Part shown: positions 1 through 8,007 of the stretch, one piece after another
Layout of the letters: the number at the start of each line of letters is the position of its first letter
Numbering within the stretch: position 1 is the first letter of the stretch
Assembly: GCA_031371805.1 (NCBI GenBank)
Contig: JANMKB010000452.1
Coordinates: 1 to 28,121 of the forward strand
Reading direction: 5' to 3'
Source: JAFDVL01 sp031371805
GTDB lineage: Bacteria; Acidobacteriota; Blastocatellia; RBC074
Length of the DNA: 28,121 nucleotides
Made by a program: the position numbers and the translations under genes
The notes under the pieces: generated by a model
The model's database searches: none
The model's input: the letters and a program-made list of their open reading frames with translations, nothing else
What the model was told of the DNA's origin: nothing

Positions 1-64
1 CCCGATTTTTGGCGAATATCAGGAACCGAGTTTTTAAAATATAGCTAGAGTTCCAACAAATAAA

Positions 65-532
65 GTGAAAGCCATAATGAATAAAAGTAGTTTTCTCTTG
101 CTCATCTTTACTGCGCTTATGATGCTTTGCTCGACCGATACATTCGCTTGCTCTTGTGCTTTACCTTTGCCTACGATGCCATTGAAACAGCAAGTTGAAG
201 TGGCACGTAAGGACGCCAAAGCAATATTTGTGGGACAGGTTCTTGAAATTGATGACAAACAATATAAGTTCGGAACGGTCATTAAATTTCAGGTGGAAAA
301 ATCCTGGAAACAAATACGTTCTAAAGAAATTTATATTGTTACAGGTCGTGGAAGTGGTGATTGTGGATTCCCCTTCGCAATTGGTATGAAGTACCTGGTT
401 TATGCTTATGGGCCAAACAATGGAAAATTCGGGACGGGCATTTGTTCCAGGACAAAAAGAATTTCAGAAAATGAGGCAGAAGAGATCAAACTATTAGGAA
501 AGGAAATCAAACTTCACAAAAATGCTAAATAA
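65..532 (+). CDS. Secreted TIMP-like small protein
   Basis: The 155-residue product begins with a hydrophobic signal peptide (about residues 7-28) ending TFA, followed directly by Cys-Ser-Cys (C29, C31). A mature N-terminal Cys-X-Cys is the hallmark of TIMP/netrin-like domains. Two more cysteines lie in GDCGF and GICSRT, which fits a small disulfide-bonded beta barrel. Conserved-looking blocks (AIFVGQV, YLVYAYG, CSRT) match the general pattern of bacterial secreted proteins annotated as TIMP-like. Their substrate or partner is not known, and inhibition of metalloproteases is only suggested by the fold. It lies 84 bp before a secreted M16 metalloprotease pair, which is suggestive but unproven. 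The start is either GTG at 65 or ATG at 77, and neither has a clear ribosome binding site. The lipobox is poor, so a lipoprotein is less likely than a soluble exported protein. Confidence 0.7.
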   Translation: MKAIMNKSSFLLLIFTALMMLCSTDTFACSCALPLPTMPLKQQVEVARKDAKAIFVGQVLEIDDKQYKFGTVIKFQVEKSWKQIRSKEIYIVTGRGSGDCGFPFAIGMKYLVYAYGPNNGKFGTGICSRTKRISENEAEEIKLLGKEIKLHKNAK

Positions 533-616
533 TGCGCCTTACGGCGAGCGAAAGCTGTTTTTTCCTGAATGCCCTGGTTATCGGACTAAATCAAAATATT
601 AAAGGAGTCAACAAAG

Positions 617-2038
617 ATGAATAACCTATTCCGCCTGGCTGTTGTGCTGGGCATCAGTTTATTAGCTGTCGCAGGTGTCAGCGCACAAAAGAAAATTTCT
701 CCGCAAGCTCTCGCGCAAAGTGCGGCTAAAGCTGCGGCTCCCGCTATCAAAAATCCGCAAATTAAATTTCAGGACATCAAGCTTAAAAATGGCTTGCGTG
801 TTTTGCTGGTTGAAGATCACAGCGCTCCGGTAATTTCACTGGTAGTAAATTACAATGTTGGTTCGCGGGATGAAAAAAAGGGTCGCACGGGCTTCGCTCA
901 TCTCTTTGAGCATATGATGTTTCAAGGCTCGGAAAATGTCGGTAAGAGCGAACACTTCATGCTGATTGATAACAATGGTGGTCAGATGAACGGGACGACC
1001 AACACGGAGCGGACAATTTATTTTGAGACGCTGCCCGCCAATCAACTTGACCTCGCAATTTTCCTTGAATCCGACCGGATGAAAAGCCTTGACATCTCGC
1101 AGGCAAATCTTGATAACCAAAGAAATGCTGTACAGGAAGAGCGACGGCTCCGCCTCGACAATCAACCATACGGCAAAGCCAATGAACAATTTGGCGAACT
1201 GATGTATGACAATTTCGCCTATAAACATTCGGTGATCGGTTCCATGGAAGACCTAAGCGCTGCAACTGTTAACGATGTCCGCGATTTTTTCCGGCTCTAT
1301 TATGCTCCAAATAACGCGGTGCTGGCGCTGGTTGGGGATTTCAAATCGGCTGATGCTTTGAATCGTATCAAAAAACAATTTGAGGCAATCCCCGCCCAGC
1401 CAACACCTCCGCCCGTGGACATCAATGAACCTGCACAAACGGCTGAGCGCAGAATGCAGGTGGATGATTCGCTGGCGCAATTGCCGTTGTTGCGAATTGG
1501 ATATAAAGGATTGATTGGCAATACACTCGACGCCTATGCGATGACCATTCTTAACACTGTGTTATCAGGCGGACAAAGCTCGCGGCTGTACCAGAAAATT
1601 GTCAAAGAAAAACAACTCGCCCTGCAAATCGGCGGCTTCGCCCAGGCTGGTCGTGGCGCCGGGTCATACAACCTGCAAGCGATCATTGCGCCGGGCAAAA
1701 AAGCTGATGAAGTTGAGGCCATCATCAATGAAGAAATATCGCGCCTGCAAACCGAGCCAATCGCTGATTGGGAATTGGAAAAAGCCAAGAGCTTTGCCCG
1801 TCGCAGCACGATTGGCAGCATGAACGGCTCGCTGAGTATTGGAATGAGCCTGGCGCAGGATGCGATTGCCTACAATGATCCGAACCTGATCAATACGCGC
1901 CTGCAGAAATTAGCCGCCGTCACCAAAGACGATGTAATGCGTGTCGCTAAAAAATATTTACAAGCCAATAACCGCACGGTTTTGCTGGCGCAGCCCAAAC
2001 CTAAAGCAGGCGCTCCCGCCGCAGGAGGTACAAAATAA
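617..2038 (+). CDS. Secreted M16 zinc peptidase, catalytic subunit
   Basis: This 473-residue protein has a signal peptide (residues 1-23, ending VSA). It carries the inverted zinc motif of the M16 (pitrilysin/processing-peptidase) family, HLFEH, at H95, E98 and H99. The third ligand is expected at E175 in the VQEERR segment, 76 residues downstream as usual for M16. The C-terminal M16 half (about 210-460) follows, with GQSSRLYQKI as a typical family segment. ATG 617 is preceded by AAAGGAG at 601-607. The gene after it begins 3 bp past the stop and encodes an M16 homologue without the zinc motif, so the two probably form a heterodimer as in mitochondrial processing peptidase and known bacterial two-subunit M16 enzymes. 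Expected location is periplasm or outer face of the inner membrane. Substrates are unknown. Confidence 0.92.
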   Translation: MNNLFRLAVVLGISLLAVAGVSAQKKISPQALAQSAAKAAAPAIKNPQIKFQDIKLKNGLRVLLVEDHSAPVISLVVNYNVGSRDEKKGRTGFAHLFEHMMFQGSENVGKSEHFMLIDNNGGQMNGTTNTERTIYFETLPANQLDLAIFLESDRMKSLDISQANLDNQRNAVQEERRLRLDNQPYGKANEQFGELMYDNFAYKHSVIGSMEDLSAATVNDVRDFFRLYYAPNNAVLALVGDFKSADALNRIKKQFEAIPAQPTPPPVDINEPAQTAERRMQVDDSLAQLPLLRIGYKGLIGNTLDAYAMTILNTVLSGGQSSRLYQKIVKEKQLALQIGGFAQAGRGAGSYNLQAIIAPGKKADEVEAIINEEISRLQTEPIADWELEKAKSFARRSTIGSMNGSLSIGMSLAQDAIAYNDPNLINTRLQKLAAVTKDDVMRVAKKYLQANNRTVLLAQPKPKAGAPAAGGTK

Positions 2039-2041
2039 ATT

Positions 2042-3520
2042 ATGAAAAATTTCAAACTCATCAACACTTTTGTCAGTACATTTTTTGTTTCAGCCTCGTT
2101 ATTTGCGCAGGGGCTTCCGCCTGCGGGACAACAGCAATCAACCAAAGGCGCAGTGATCAAAGGCAAAGCGCCCGTCAGTAAAGAAATCCTGAAAGTAAAA
2201 TTACCGCGACCATTTGAAACCAAACTCAGTAATGGTTTGCAGGTGATGATCATGGAAGACCACAGTCTGCCAAATTTTTCGATGCAGATGACGATTTTGA
2301 GCGGTGGCATGTCCGATCAGTCCAATAATATTGGCGTTGCACAATACACCGCAACACTCCTGCGCGAAGGGACGAAAACACGTAACAGCAAACAAATTGC
2401 TGAGCAGGTTGATGCGCTTGGCGCAACACTGATTGCCAATGCGGGTTTGACCTCGCTCACGTCTACTGTTGCCGCTTCAGGTTTGACTGAAAATATGAAT
2501 CAGGTCATGGAACTTTTTGCCGATGTCCTGTTGAATCCAAACTTTCCGGCAGATGAATTCAATAAACTAAAAACCCGTGCACTGGGATCATTACGCCTGA
2601 ATCGGGCGAACCCTAATTTTCTCGCGGGTGAAATGATGGCAAAAATGATGTATGGCAATCATCCCGGCGGACGGTTTAATTTGACGGCGGCTGATTTGCA
2701 AAAGCTCGCACCAGAAGCTTTACAAAAATTTCACGCGACATATTACAAACCAAATAATGCCATCTTTTCCATCGTCGGCGATGTCAATCCAAAAGAAACC
2801 ATCGCGCTGCTGGAAAAAACTTTTGGAGCCTGGCAAAAAGGTGAGGCGACAGCGCCAAATATTCCTGCGGTCTCAGGCGTTGGTGCGGCAAAAATTGCTT
2901 TGATTGATCGCCCCGGTTCAGCCCAGACAAATCTGGTACTGACCAGTCAGGGCATCACCCGCGATGACCCCGATTACTTCGCAGTTGAAATCATGAATCA
3001 GGTGCTGGGCGGATCAGCCAGCGCTCGTCTGTTCCTCAATCTGCGCGAAGACAAAGGCTACACATACGGAGCCTACAGCAATGTTTCCACGTATAAATAT
3101 CGTGGTGGAATTAGCGCCAGAACAGAAGTTCGGACTGAGGTGACAGAAGGTTCGATGAAAGAATTATTTTACGAACTGAAACGTTTACAGCAAGAGAAAG
3201 TCCCTGAAAAGGAACTGGAAAATGCGAAGCGATCCATTGTGGGCGGGTTTGCGCTGCAACTTGAATCGCCAGGCTCTGTCCTCTCTGACATGCTGACACT
3301 TAAATTGTATGGCTTTCCCGCTGATTACTGGGATACATATCCAGTCAAAATCGCGGCGGTTACGGCTGATGACGTGCAACGTGTAGCGCGGAAATATCTG
3401 GTGATGGATAAATTGCAGGTCGTAGCCGTGGGCGATGCCGCCAAAATCATCGAAGACCTGAAAAAATACGGCTCCCTTGATCTTTATGATACGGACGGAA
3501 AACTGAAGGTGATGAACTAA
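2042..3520 (+). CDS. Secreted M16 peptidase-like partner subunit
   Basis: This 492-residue protein has a signal peptide (about 1-22, ending LFA) and a full M16 fold in two halves. The HxxEH positions are replaced by Q101, A104 and T105, so it cannot bind zinc in the usual way. It keeps the C-terminal M16 segment LREDKGYTYG, whose Arg and Tyr contact substrate in the non-catalytic half or partner of M16 enzymes. This split of zinc motif on one chain and R/Y motif on the other is typical of two-subunit M16 peptidases. A good ribosome site (AGGAGG, 2023-2028) lies inside the end of the upstream gene and the spacing is 3 bp, so translation is probably coupled. The role is inferred to be substrate binding in a complex with the 617-2038 product. 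Confidence 0.9.
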   Translation: MKNFKLINTFVSTFFVSASLFAQGLPPAGQQQSTKGAVIKGKAPVSKEILKVKLPRPFETKLSNGLQVMIMEDHSLPNFSMQMTILSGGMSDQSNNIGVAQYTATLLREGTKTRNSKQIAEQVDALGATLIANAGLTSLTSTVAASGLTENMNQVMELFADVLLNPNFPADEFNKLKTRALGSLRLNRANPNFLAGEMMAKMMYGNHPGGRFNLTAADLQKLAPEALQKFHATYYKPNNAIFSIVGDVNPKETIALLEKTFGAWQKGEATAPNIPAVSGVGAAKIALIDRPGSAQTNLVLTSQGITRDDPDYFAVEIMNQVLGGSASARLFLNLREDKGYTYGAYSNVSTYKYRGGISARTEVRTEVTEGSMKELFYELKRLQQEKVPEKELENAKRSIVGGFALQLESPGSVLSDMLTLKLYGFPADYWDTYPVKIAAVTADDVQRVARKYLVMDKLQVVAVGDAAKIIEDLKKYGSLDLYDTDGKLKVMN

Positions 3521-3600
3521 TATTCAGTTGCAGAAACACGCACGGAGTAAGTGTGCTTTTTCGCCCTTACTGCGTGCGGGCTTCTGCAAGAGGAATCAGA

Positions 3601-4992
3601 ATGAGTGCATCTAACGGCTCCACCAAACTTGCGGCGCATTCAGCGCTGATGAAACAGGACTGGGATGCCCGTGCGCGTGAGAACGCCAAATGGTACATCA
3701 ATACAGTTGCTGTGAATCAAAGCGATGAGGATTTTTTTGCGAGTGGCAAAGCTGATCTGACGCAATGGTGGCTGCCCGAATTTCGTGAAGTGCTGGGCGA
3801 ACAAAACTTCAGCGATCTGAAAATTCTGGAAATCGGTTGTGGCATTGGACGGATGACCAACTCGCTGGCAGAAATTTTTAGCGAAGTTTGGGCGGTGGAT
3901 GTTTCCGGCGCAATGATCGAGCAGGGCAAAGAAAGATTCGCTCATCTTGATAACATACACTGGATCGAATCCGATGGTGTCCGCCTGGAGCAAATCCCGG
4001 ACAATTATTTCGACCTCGGATTTTCAGTCTATGTGTATCAGCACGTGCCGAGCAAAGAAGCCATTGCCGCGAATATCACAAACGTCTATCAGAAAATTCA
4101 ACCGGGTGGATTTTATCTCTTCCTTACCAACAGCGTCATCAATAATGAATATGAAGATTTCGCCAAAGATACGTGGACAGGCGCAACGTTCACCGCGCCG
4201 GAGCTAAGAAAGCTGGCTATCGAAATCGGTGCGCAACTGGTCAGGCTCTCCGGCGCAGGCACACAATATTGCTGGACTGTTTTGCGTAAACCGGCAGACA
4301 AAAAAACTGAGCTTCAGCAGCAACAATTACAAGCTCAAATTCTGCTCGCAGGGCAGGTAGAAGATTTACGTATTTCATCTTTTACAACCGCGGGCGAGCA
4401 GGCCAAAATTGGTGTCATTGCGACTGGCTTGGACAACGAAAAGATTGATTGTAATTCTGTGCAAATAATTATCGGAGGTAAAAATAATCAGGTGATGCAT
4501 GCCGGAGCGTTACGTCATCGCCATCAGGATTTTGCGTCTGCTCGCTTTGCACTTCCGCTTAGCGAACTGAGTTATTTTGAAGGCGAAATTCCCGCAGAAA
4601 CAGAGACTGGAACGATGAACGTTACGCTGCAAATTGCGGATCATCACAATTCCAATTCTTTGCCAATTCACATAATTCCCGGCACTGGCAAAAAACCAAA
4701 AATTGTGACGGTCAGAAATAGCTTTGATTATGGGCTGGATATTTATGCGCAAGGAATAAAATCGTCACTAGTTTTATTCGTTGATTACCTGCCCGCAGAC
4801 GCGACGACCGAAAATGTTCGGTTGCAACTTAACGATGAATTACTGGCACCTGATTTTGTCGGGTTTGTCCCAAAAAATTCGACGTGGCAGGTCGAGGCCA
4901 AATTACCTGTGGCAACCAAACCGGGCGCGTATCAGCTATTTTTGCATTATCAGCATCTGGTGTCAGAGTTGGTCGAGATTGCGGTTAAGTAA
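3601..4992 (+). CDS. Class I SAM methyltransferase with beta-rich C-terminal half
   Basis: The first half (residues about 20-250) is a Rossmann methyltransferase. Motif I is EIGCGIG at 77-83, the acidic ribose-binding residue is D100 in WAVDVS, and SVYVYQHVP follows as a methyltransferase 11/25-like motif IV region. The second half (about 262-463) has no methyltransferase motifs. It looks like two beta-sandwich-type segments, each around 95 residues, rich in alternating hydrophobic residues and ending in short strands. Such a module may bind polysaccharide or protein, but I cannot name a family. I chose ATG 3601 because AAGAGGAA (3588-3595) is well spaced before it; the frame is also open from GTG 3553. 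The substrate is unknown. No glycan-biosynthesis genes adjoin it, so neighbours do not help. Confidence 0.85.
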   Translation: MSASNGSTKLAAHSALMKQDWDARARENAKWYINTVAVNQSDEDFFASGKADLTQWWLPEFREVLGEQNFSDLKILEIGCGIGRMTNSLAEIFSEVWAVDVSGAMIEQGKERFAHLDNIHWIESDGVRLEQIPDNYFDLGFSVYVYQHVPSKEAIAANITNVYQKIQPGGFYLFLTNSVINNEYEDFAKDTWTGATFTAPELRKLAIEIGAQLVRLSGAGTQYCWTVLRKPADKKTELQQQQLQAQILLAGQVEDLRISSFTTAGEQAKIGVIATGLDNEKIDCNSVQIIIGGKNNQVMHAGALRHRHQDFASARFALPLSELSYFEGEIPAETETGTMNVTLQIADHHNSNSLPIHIIPGTGKKPKIVTVRNSFDYGLDIYAQGIKSSLVLFVDYLPADATTENVRLQLNDELLAPDFVGFVPKNSTWQVEAKLPVATKPGAYQLFLHYQHLVSELVEIAVK

Positions 4993-5013
4993 ATCAGGAG
5001 TGTAAATTTGATA

Positions 5014-5126
5014 ACTCGCATTCTCAACTCGCCACTTTCAATTCTCCACTCCTGAGCAGAATAGATACGATTGGATATTTCCTGCTGTCAAAGAATGGAA
5101 AGTTGAGAGTTGAAAATTGAAAGTTG
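5014..5126. repeat. Intergenic element with inverted heptad-repeat arms
   Basis: In the 255 bp between the methyltransferase and the B12-binding gene, positions 5014-5055 read as six back-to-back degenerate 7-mers of pyrimidine-rich form (roughly YTCNCMA). Positions 5099-5126 read as four 7-mers of purine-rich form (roughly ARARTTG). The two arms face each other: 5034-5051 pairs imperfectly with 5107-5124. The spacer is about 43 bp. The layout resembles the heptanucleotide short tandemly repeated repetitive (STRR) sequences described in cyanobacteria, but here in inverted orientation. It could act as a transcription terminator or be a dispersed repeat. Confidence 0.6.
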
Positions 5127-5247
5127 CTGTTTCCCAAAGTCCTTTATTTGCGCACTCATTAAATAAATTGCGACCTCATGGGTTCTTTAATACCACAGGC
5201 AATGATATTTTATCAGGTAGCAGGACTACCGACTTACAACCAAATTT

Positions 5248-5652
5248 ATGCCAGTACAAAACATCAGAGTCTTATTAGCGAAACCCGGACTCGACGGCCA
5301 TGATCGTGGCGTCAAAGTGATCGCGCGTGCGTTGCGTGACGCCGGGATGGAAGTGATTTACACCGGCTTACGCCAAACGCCGGAAATGATTGTCAACGCG
5401 GCGGTGCAGGAAGATGTGCGGATCGTCGGGCTTTCGATTTTATCCGGCGCACACATGACGATTTTTCCGCGTGTGGCAGCGCTGATGAAAGAACGCGGCA
5501 TGGATGATGTGCCTTTATTTGGTGGTGGTATTATTCCCGCAGACGACATCCCTAAACTCAAAGAAGCGGGTGTGTCGCAAATTTTTCTGCCTGGTACTTC
5601 GACCGAAGATGTCATCAAGTGGATTCAGGAAAATGTGAAGCCGTTGGAGTAA
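5248..5652 (+). CDS. Stand-alone cobalamin-binding domain protein, methylmalonyl-CoA mutase small-subunit type
   Basis: The 134-residue protein is a complete B12-binding Rossmann domain. The DxHxxG signature is D16-G17-H18-D19-R20-G21, with H18 as the expected lower cobalt ligand. SxL follows at S63-I64-L65, and the GGG loop lies at 92-94. Length and sequence match the C-terminal domain or separate small subunit of acyl-CoA mutases (methylmalonyl-, ethylmalonyl- or isobutyryl-CoA mutase). It would carry adenosylcobalamin and pair with a large TIM-barrel subunit encoded elsewhere. No mutase large subunit, MeaB-type GTPase or epimerase is present in the window. ATG 5248 has no clear ribosome site. 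The ComF-type gene follows directly, with its own ribosome site (GGAG, 5646-5649) overlapping this gene's stop. Confidence 0.9.
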   Translation: MPVQNIRVLLAKPGLDGHDRGVKVIARALRDAGMEVIYTGLRQTPEMIVNAAVQEDVRIVGLSILSGAHMTIFPRVAALMKERGMDDVPLFGGGIIPADDIPKLKEAGVSQIFLPGTSTEDVIKWIQENVKPLE

Positions 5653-5731
5653 ATCAATTTACAGCCTGGCAAAAATCAAAGCTGCTCTAAGCGATAGTTC
5701 CGCCGCTTTACTCTTCCCCGCCAAATGTCGC
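5646..5731 (+). other. Probable 5' extension and SD of the ComF-type gene (non-standard start)
   Basis: The ComF reading frame is open upstream of GTG 5732 as far as 5639. Codons 5702-5731 encode AALLFPAKCR, which leads into V-C and supplies the LFP..C..C beginning typical of ComF zinc-ribbon proteins. There is no ATG, GTG or TTG in this stretch. GGAG at 5646-5649 sits 7 nt before ATT 5657, so ATT is the best-placed start; CTG 5666 is the alternative. With ATT the protein gains 25 residues. Confidence 0.5.
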
Positions 5732-6415
5732 GTGTGCAATTCAACCGACCTTAATTTGAGCGACGGAGTTGCTTGTCAGGCGTGCTGGCGCAAAACAGAA
5801 ACCGTTCATCTGGATTATGATTTTTGTGAAAAATGCGATGTCTCGCTCCCTCGCCTGAGGCTCGTGTCGCAGGCTCGAAAATGTGGCGGGTGCGATGAAA
5901 TGGCCTTTGTTTATGCCCGTTCCTGCGGTCAATATCAGGGAGCCTTACGCGAAAGCACACTCTTCCTCAAAGACCAGCCCTTCCTTTCGCAACACTTGGA
6001 AACACTGCTCGCTGAAACTTTTCAGCAACTTCCAAACGAACAAACCATAGATATAATTATTCCGGTTCCGCTGCACGTTGAGCGACAAAAAAGCAGAACA
6101 TTTAATCAGGCTGAGGTTATTGCGAAAGCGCTGGCTCGTTCGACCGGATTGCCAGTTAACTTGTCCAGCCTGATCAGAGTTAATGACACCGAACGACATC
6201 GGGCGGGAATGGATGCCAAAGCCCGCACCAAATCACTCAAAGGCGCATTCCAGGTTCGTGCCCCCAGATTGATCGAACAGCGAAATATATTAATCGTTGA
6301 TGACATCATGACGACTGGATCAACTGCCGATGAAATCGCCCGGACTTTAATTGCAGGAGGTGCGAACTCAGTCACCGTGCTGACACTCACCCGCGCTGTT
6401 ACGCACTACCTTTAG
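5732..6415 (+). CDS. comF: ComF family phosphoribosyltransferase-like protein
   Basis: The product has the ComF layout. A cysteine-rich N-terminus carries four CxxC pairs (CRVC just upstream and across the start, CQAC, CEKC, CGGC). A type I phosphoribosyltransferase domain follows, with PVPL and the PRPP loop ILIVDDIMTTGST (residues 186-198 from GTG 5732). FNQAEVIAKAL is also typical of the family. ComF proteins are linked to DNA uptake and recombination after transformation, and many act without a defined substrate. The GTG at 5732 is the first standard start, but it cuts the first zinc-ribbon pair, so the true N-terminus is almost certainly upstream (ATT 5657 or CTG 5666). The gene starts 4-13 bp after the B12-binding gene and ends with TAG, so the two are probably co-transcribed. 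No other competence genes are in the window. Confidence 0.85.
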   Translation: MCNSTDLNLSDGVACQACWRKTETVHLDYDFCEKCDVSLPRLRLVSQARKCGGCDEMAFVYARSCGQYQGALRESTLFLKDQPFLSQHLETLLAETFQQLPNEQTIDIIIPVPLHVERQKSRTFNQAEVIAKALARSTGLPVNLSSLIRVNDTERHRAGMDAKARTKSLKGAFQVRAPRLIEQRNILIVDDIMTTGSTADEIARTLIAGGANSVTVLTLTRAVTHYL

Positions 6416-6453
6416 CCAGGCTGATTTTTTTCAAATCCGCTTGCTATCTGACC

Positions 6454-6478
6454 GCTTCGCTGCTTAACATGGCGAAGC
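6454..6478 (+). other. Small hairpin in comF-mreB gap
   Basis: GCTTCGC (6454-6460) and GCGAAGC (6472-6478) form a perfect 7-bp stem with an 11-nt loop. There is no T-run after it, so a Rho-independent terminator is doubtful. The rest of the 193-bp gap shows nothing clear except AAGGT at 6595-6599, the ribosome site of the next gene. Confidence 0.35.
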
Positions 6479-6608
6479 TGCTGGCTTAGTTGAGCGCCAC
6501 CTGCATTCATCCGCTAAAGATTATTTTGCCGCTCACTTCGCAATCGCCCGGAGAACTCAAATAAAGAAGAGTTAATTTAATAACACGTGTATTTAAGGTA
6601 ATCCCAAC

Positions 6609-7637
6609 ATGATGAAAATATCTTCCTGGCGCAGCCTGGTGACTGATGATTTAGGAGTTGATCTGGGCACTTCACGGACGAGGGTCTTCGCCCGTGGACG
6701 TGGCATTGTCGTCAACGAGCCTTCGCTGCTGGCTTACGACAAAAACACGCGCGAAGTGGTGGCTGTTGGCATGGAGGCATTGGAATTAGAGGGACGAGCC
6801 TCGGACGATACACAAGTCATCAGTCCACTCCACGATGGCGTTGTCGCGGATTCCGCGCTGGCGGGCAAATTACTGGAAAGTTACATTCGTAAAGCCCGCG
6901 ATGGTCGTTCTCATTTTGCCCGCCGAGTGCTGCTGGCGGTGCAGTCAGATGCCTCAGACATCGAACATTACGCCCTGCAATATGCAGCGCGAGAAGCCGG
7001 CGTCAATAATATTCAATTCGTAAATAAAGGTTTGGCCGTCACCCTTGGAGCCGGATTTGACCCGGAAGACCAGCGCGCCTCTTTGGTGATTGACGTCGGT
7101 GCTGGCACGACTACGGTGGCAGCGGTCATTCACAATCACGTAATCTTTTCGCAGACGATTCGCATTGGTGGCAACGACCTGGATACCGCAATTTCAAATA
7201 TGATTAAGTACAATCATAACGTTTTGGTTGGCCCGCGCACTGCTGAGCGCGTAAAAATCGAACTGGGTTGTGCCGTCCAACTCGAACACGAACAAACGAC
7301 CAATGTGAAAGGTCGCAGCACGATTTCCGGCAGCCCGGAAATGGCCTTAGTCAACAGCGTCGAAATTTACGAAGCCATCGAACCCATCGTGTCCCGCATG
7401 ATCAAATCGGTGGAAGATTCGCTGGAAGCTTTGCCGCCGGAAGCCTCCGGTGACATTTATGATCGCGGACTGGTGTTAGCGGGTGGCGGTTCCCTGCTCT
7501 CCGGGTTTGACGAACGATTATCGAAAGAAAGCGAACTCTCCGTGCAACTGGCGGAAAGCCCGGCGCGCGCCGTGGTGCGCGGGCTGGGAGTATTATTCGA
7601 GAGTCCGACGCTGCTTAAACGTGCTTCGATCAAATAA
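6609..7637 (+). CDS. Divergent MreB-like bacterial actin
   Basis: The 342-residue protein aligns along its length with MreB. Phosphate-1 is GVDLGTSRT (16-24), phosphate-2 DVGAGTTT (162-169), and the adenosine loop LAGGGSLLSGF (290-300). TAERVKIELG and RIGGNDLD also match MreB. MreB forms membrane-bound ATP-dependent filaments that steer cell-wall synthesis. Two features differ from canonical MreB: the EEPMAAA loop holding the catalytic glutamate reads NKGLAVT (139-145), and GGGTTE reads GAGTTT. No mreC, mreD or rod genes follow. It is therefore more likely a paralogue than the main elongasome MreB, perhaps with weak or no ATP hydrolysis. ATG 6609 follows AAGGT at a good distance; an ATG at 6612 is the alternative. 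Confidence 0.85.
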   Translation: MMKISSWRSLVTDDLGVDLGTSRTRVFARGRGIVVNEPSLLAYDKNTREVVAVGMEALELEGRASDDTQVISPLHDGVVADSALAGKLLESYIRKARDGRSHFARRVLLAVQSDASDIEHYALQYAAREAGVNNIQFVNKGLAVTLGAGFDPEDQRASLVIDVGAGTTTVAAVIHNHVIFSQTIRIGGNDLDTAISNMIKYNHNVLVGPRTAERVKIELGCAVQLEHEQTTNVKGRSTISGSPEMALVNSVEIYEAIEPIVSRMIKSVEDSLEALPPEASGDIYDRGLVLAGGGSLLSGFDERLSKESELSVQLAESPARAVVRGLGVLFESPTLLKRASIK

Positions 7638-8007
7638 CAATCCTGCTACCAAATACTGCGGACTGCACAGCGGACGCGCACTACCGCTTGAGATTTGGCT
7701 TTAACAACGCAGTCGCAAATGATAAAATGAATTTTCAAATTTCAAACAAATCTGATGATTATTTTGTGAGGTGCAACCTTCCCGATTTTCTCTTACGCGA
7801 TTAATAAATTCCATTTTTTCAGGGACGCGTTTTCTGCTCGCCGACGCGTCGCTCACACGTGTTTGTTGTTGCCCTCTCGCAACCAATTTTATCCCCTTCA
7901 AAATCTTAGTCTGTTAACATTCAGTCTGAACCAGTCCGGTCTCAGGCCCGGGTGGAAGTCTCGTCTGTTTCCATCCGTTTATTTAACTCACATGGAAAGG
8001 GTTGCCT
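7638..8007 (+). promoter_or_regulatory. 370-bp gap with hairpin before the HNH gene
   Basis: No ORF here is convincing. The first part is AT-rich around 7720-7770. GACGCGT occurs twice near 7822-7856. At 7949-7977 a 9-bp stem with one G-U pair (CGGGTGGAA with TTCCATCCG, 11-nt loop) is followed by TTTATTT, about 30 nt before the start codon. It could act as an attenuator or terminator, or simply be leader structure. No promoter with good spacing could be assigned by eye. Confidence 0.35.

Noticed and set aside
540..562. Terminator after the TIMP-like gene (AGC-GAAA-GCT then a T-run)
   Set aside because: The stem is only 3-4 bp, too weak to call although a T-run follows.
3553..3600. Longer methyltransferase start at GTG 3553
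   Set aside because: The extra 16 residues do not look like part of a methyltransferase, and ATG 3601 has a well-placed AAGAGGAA.
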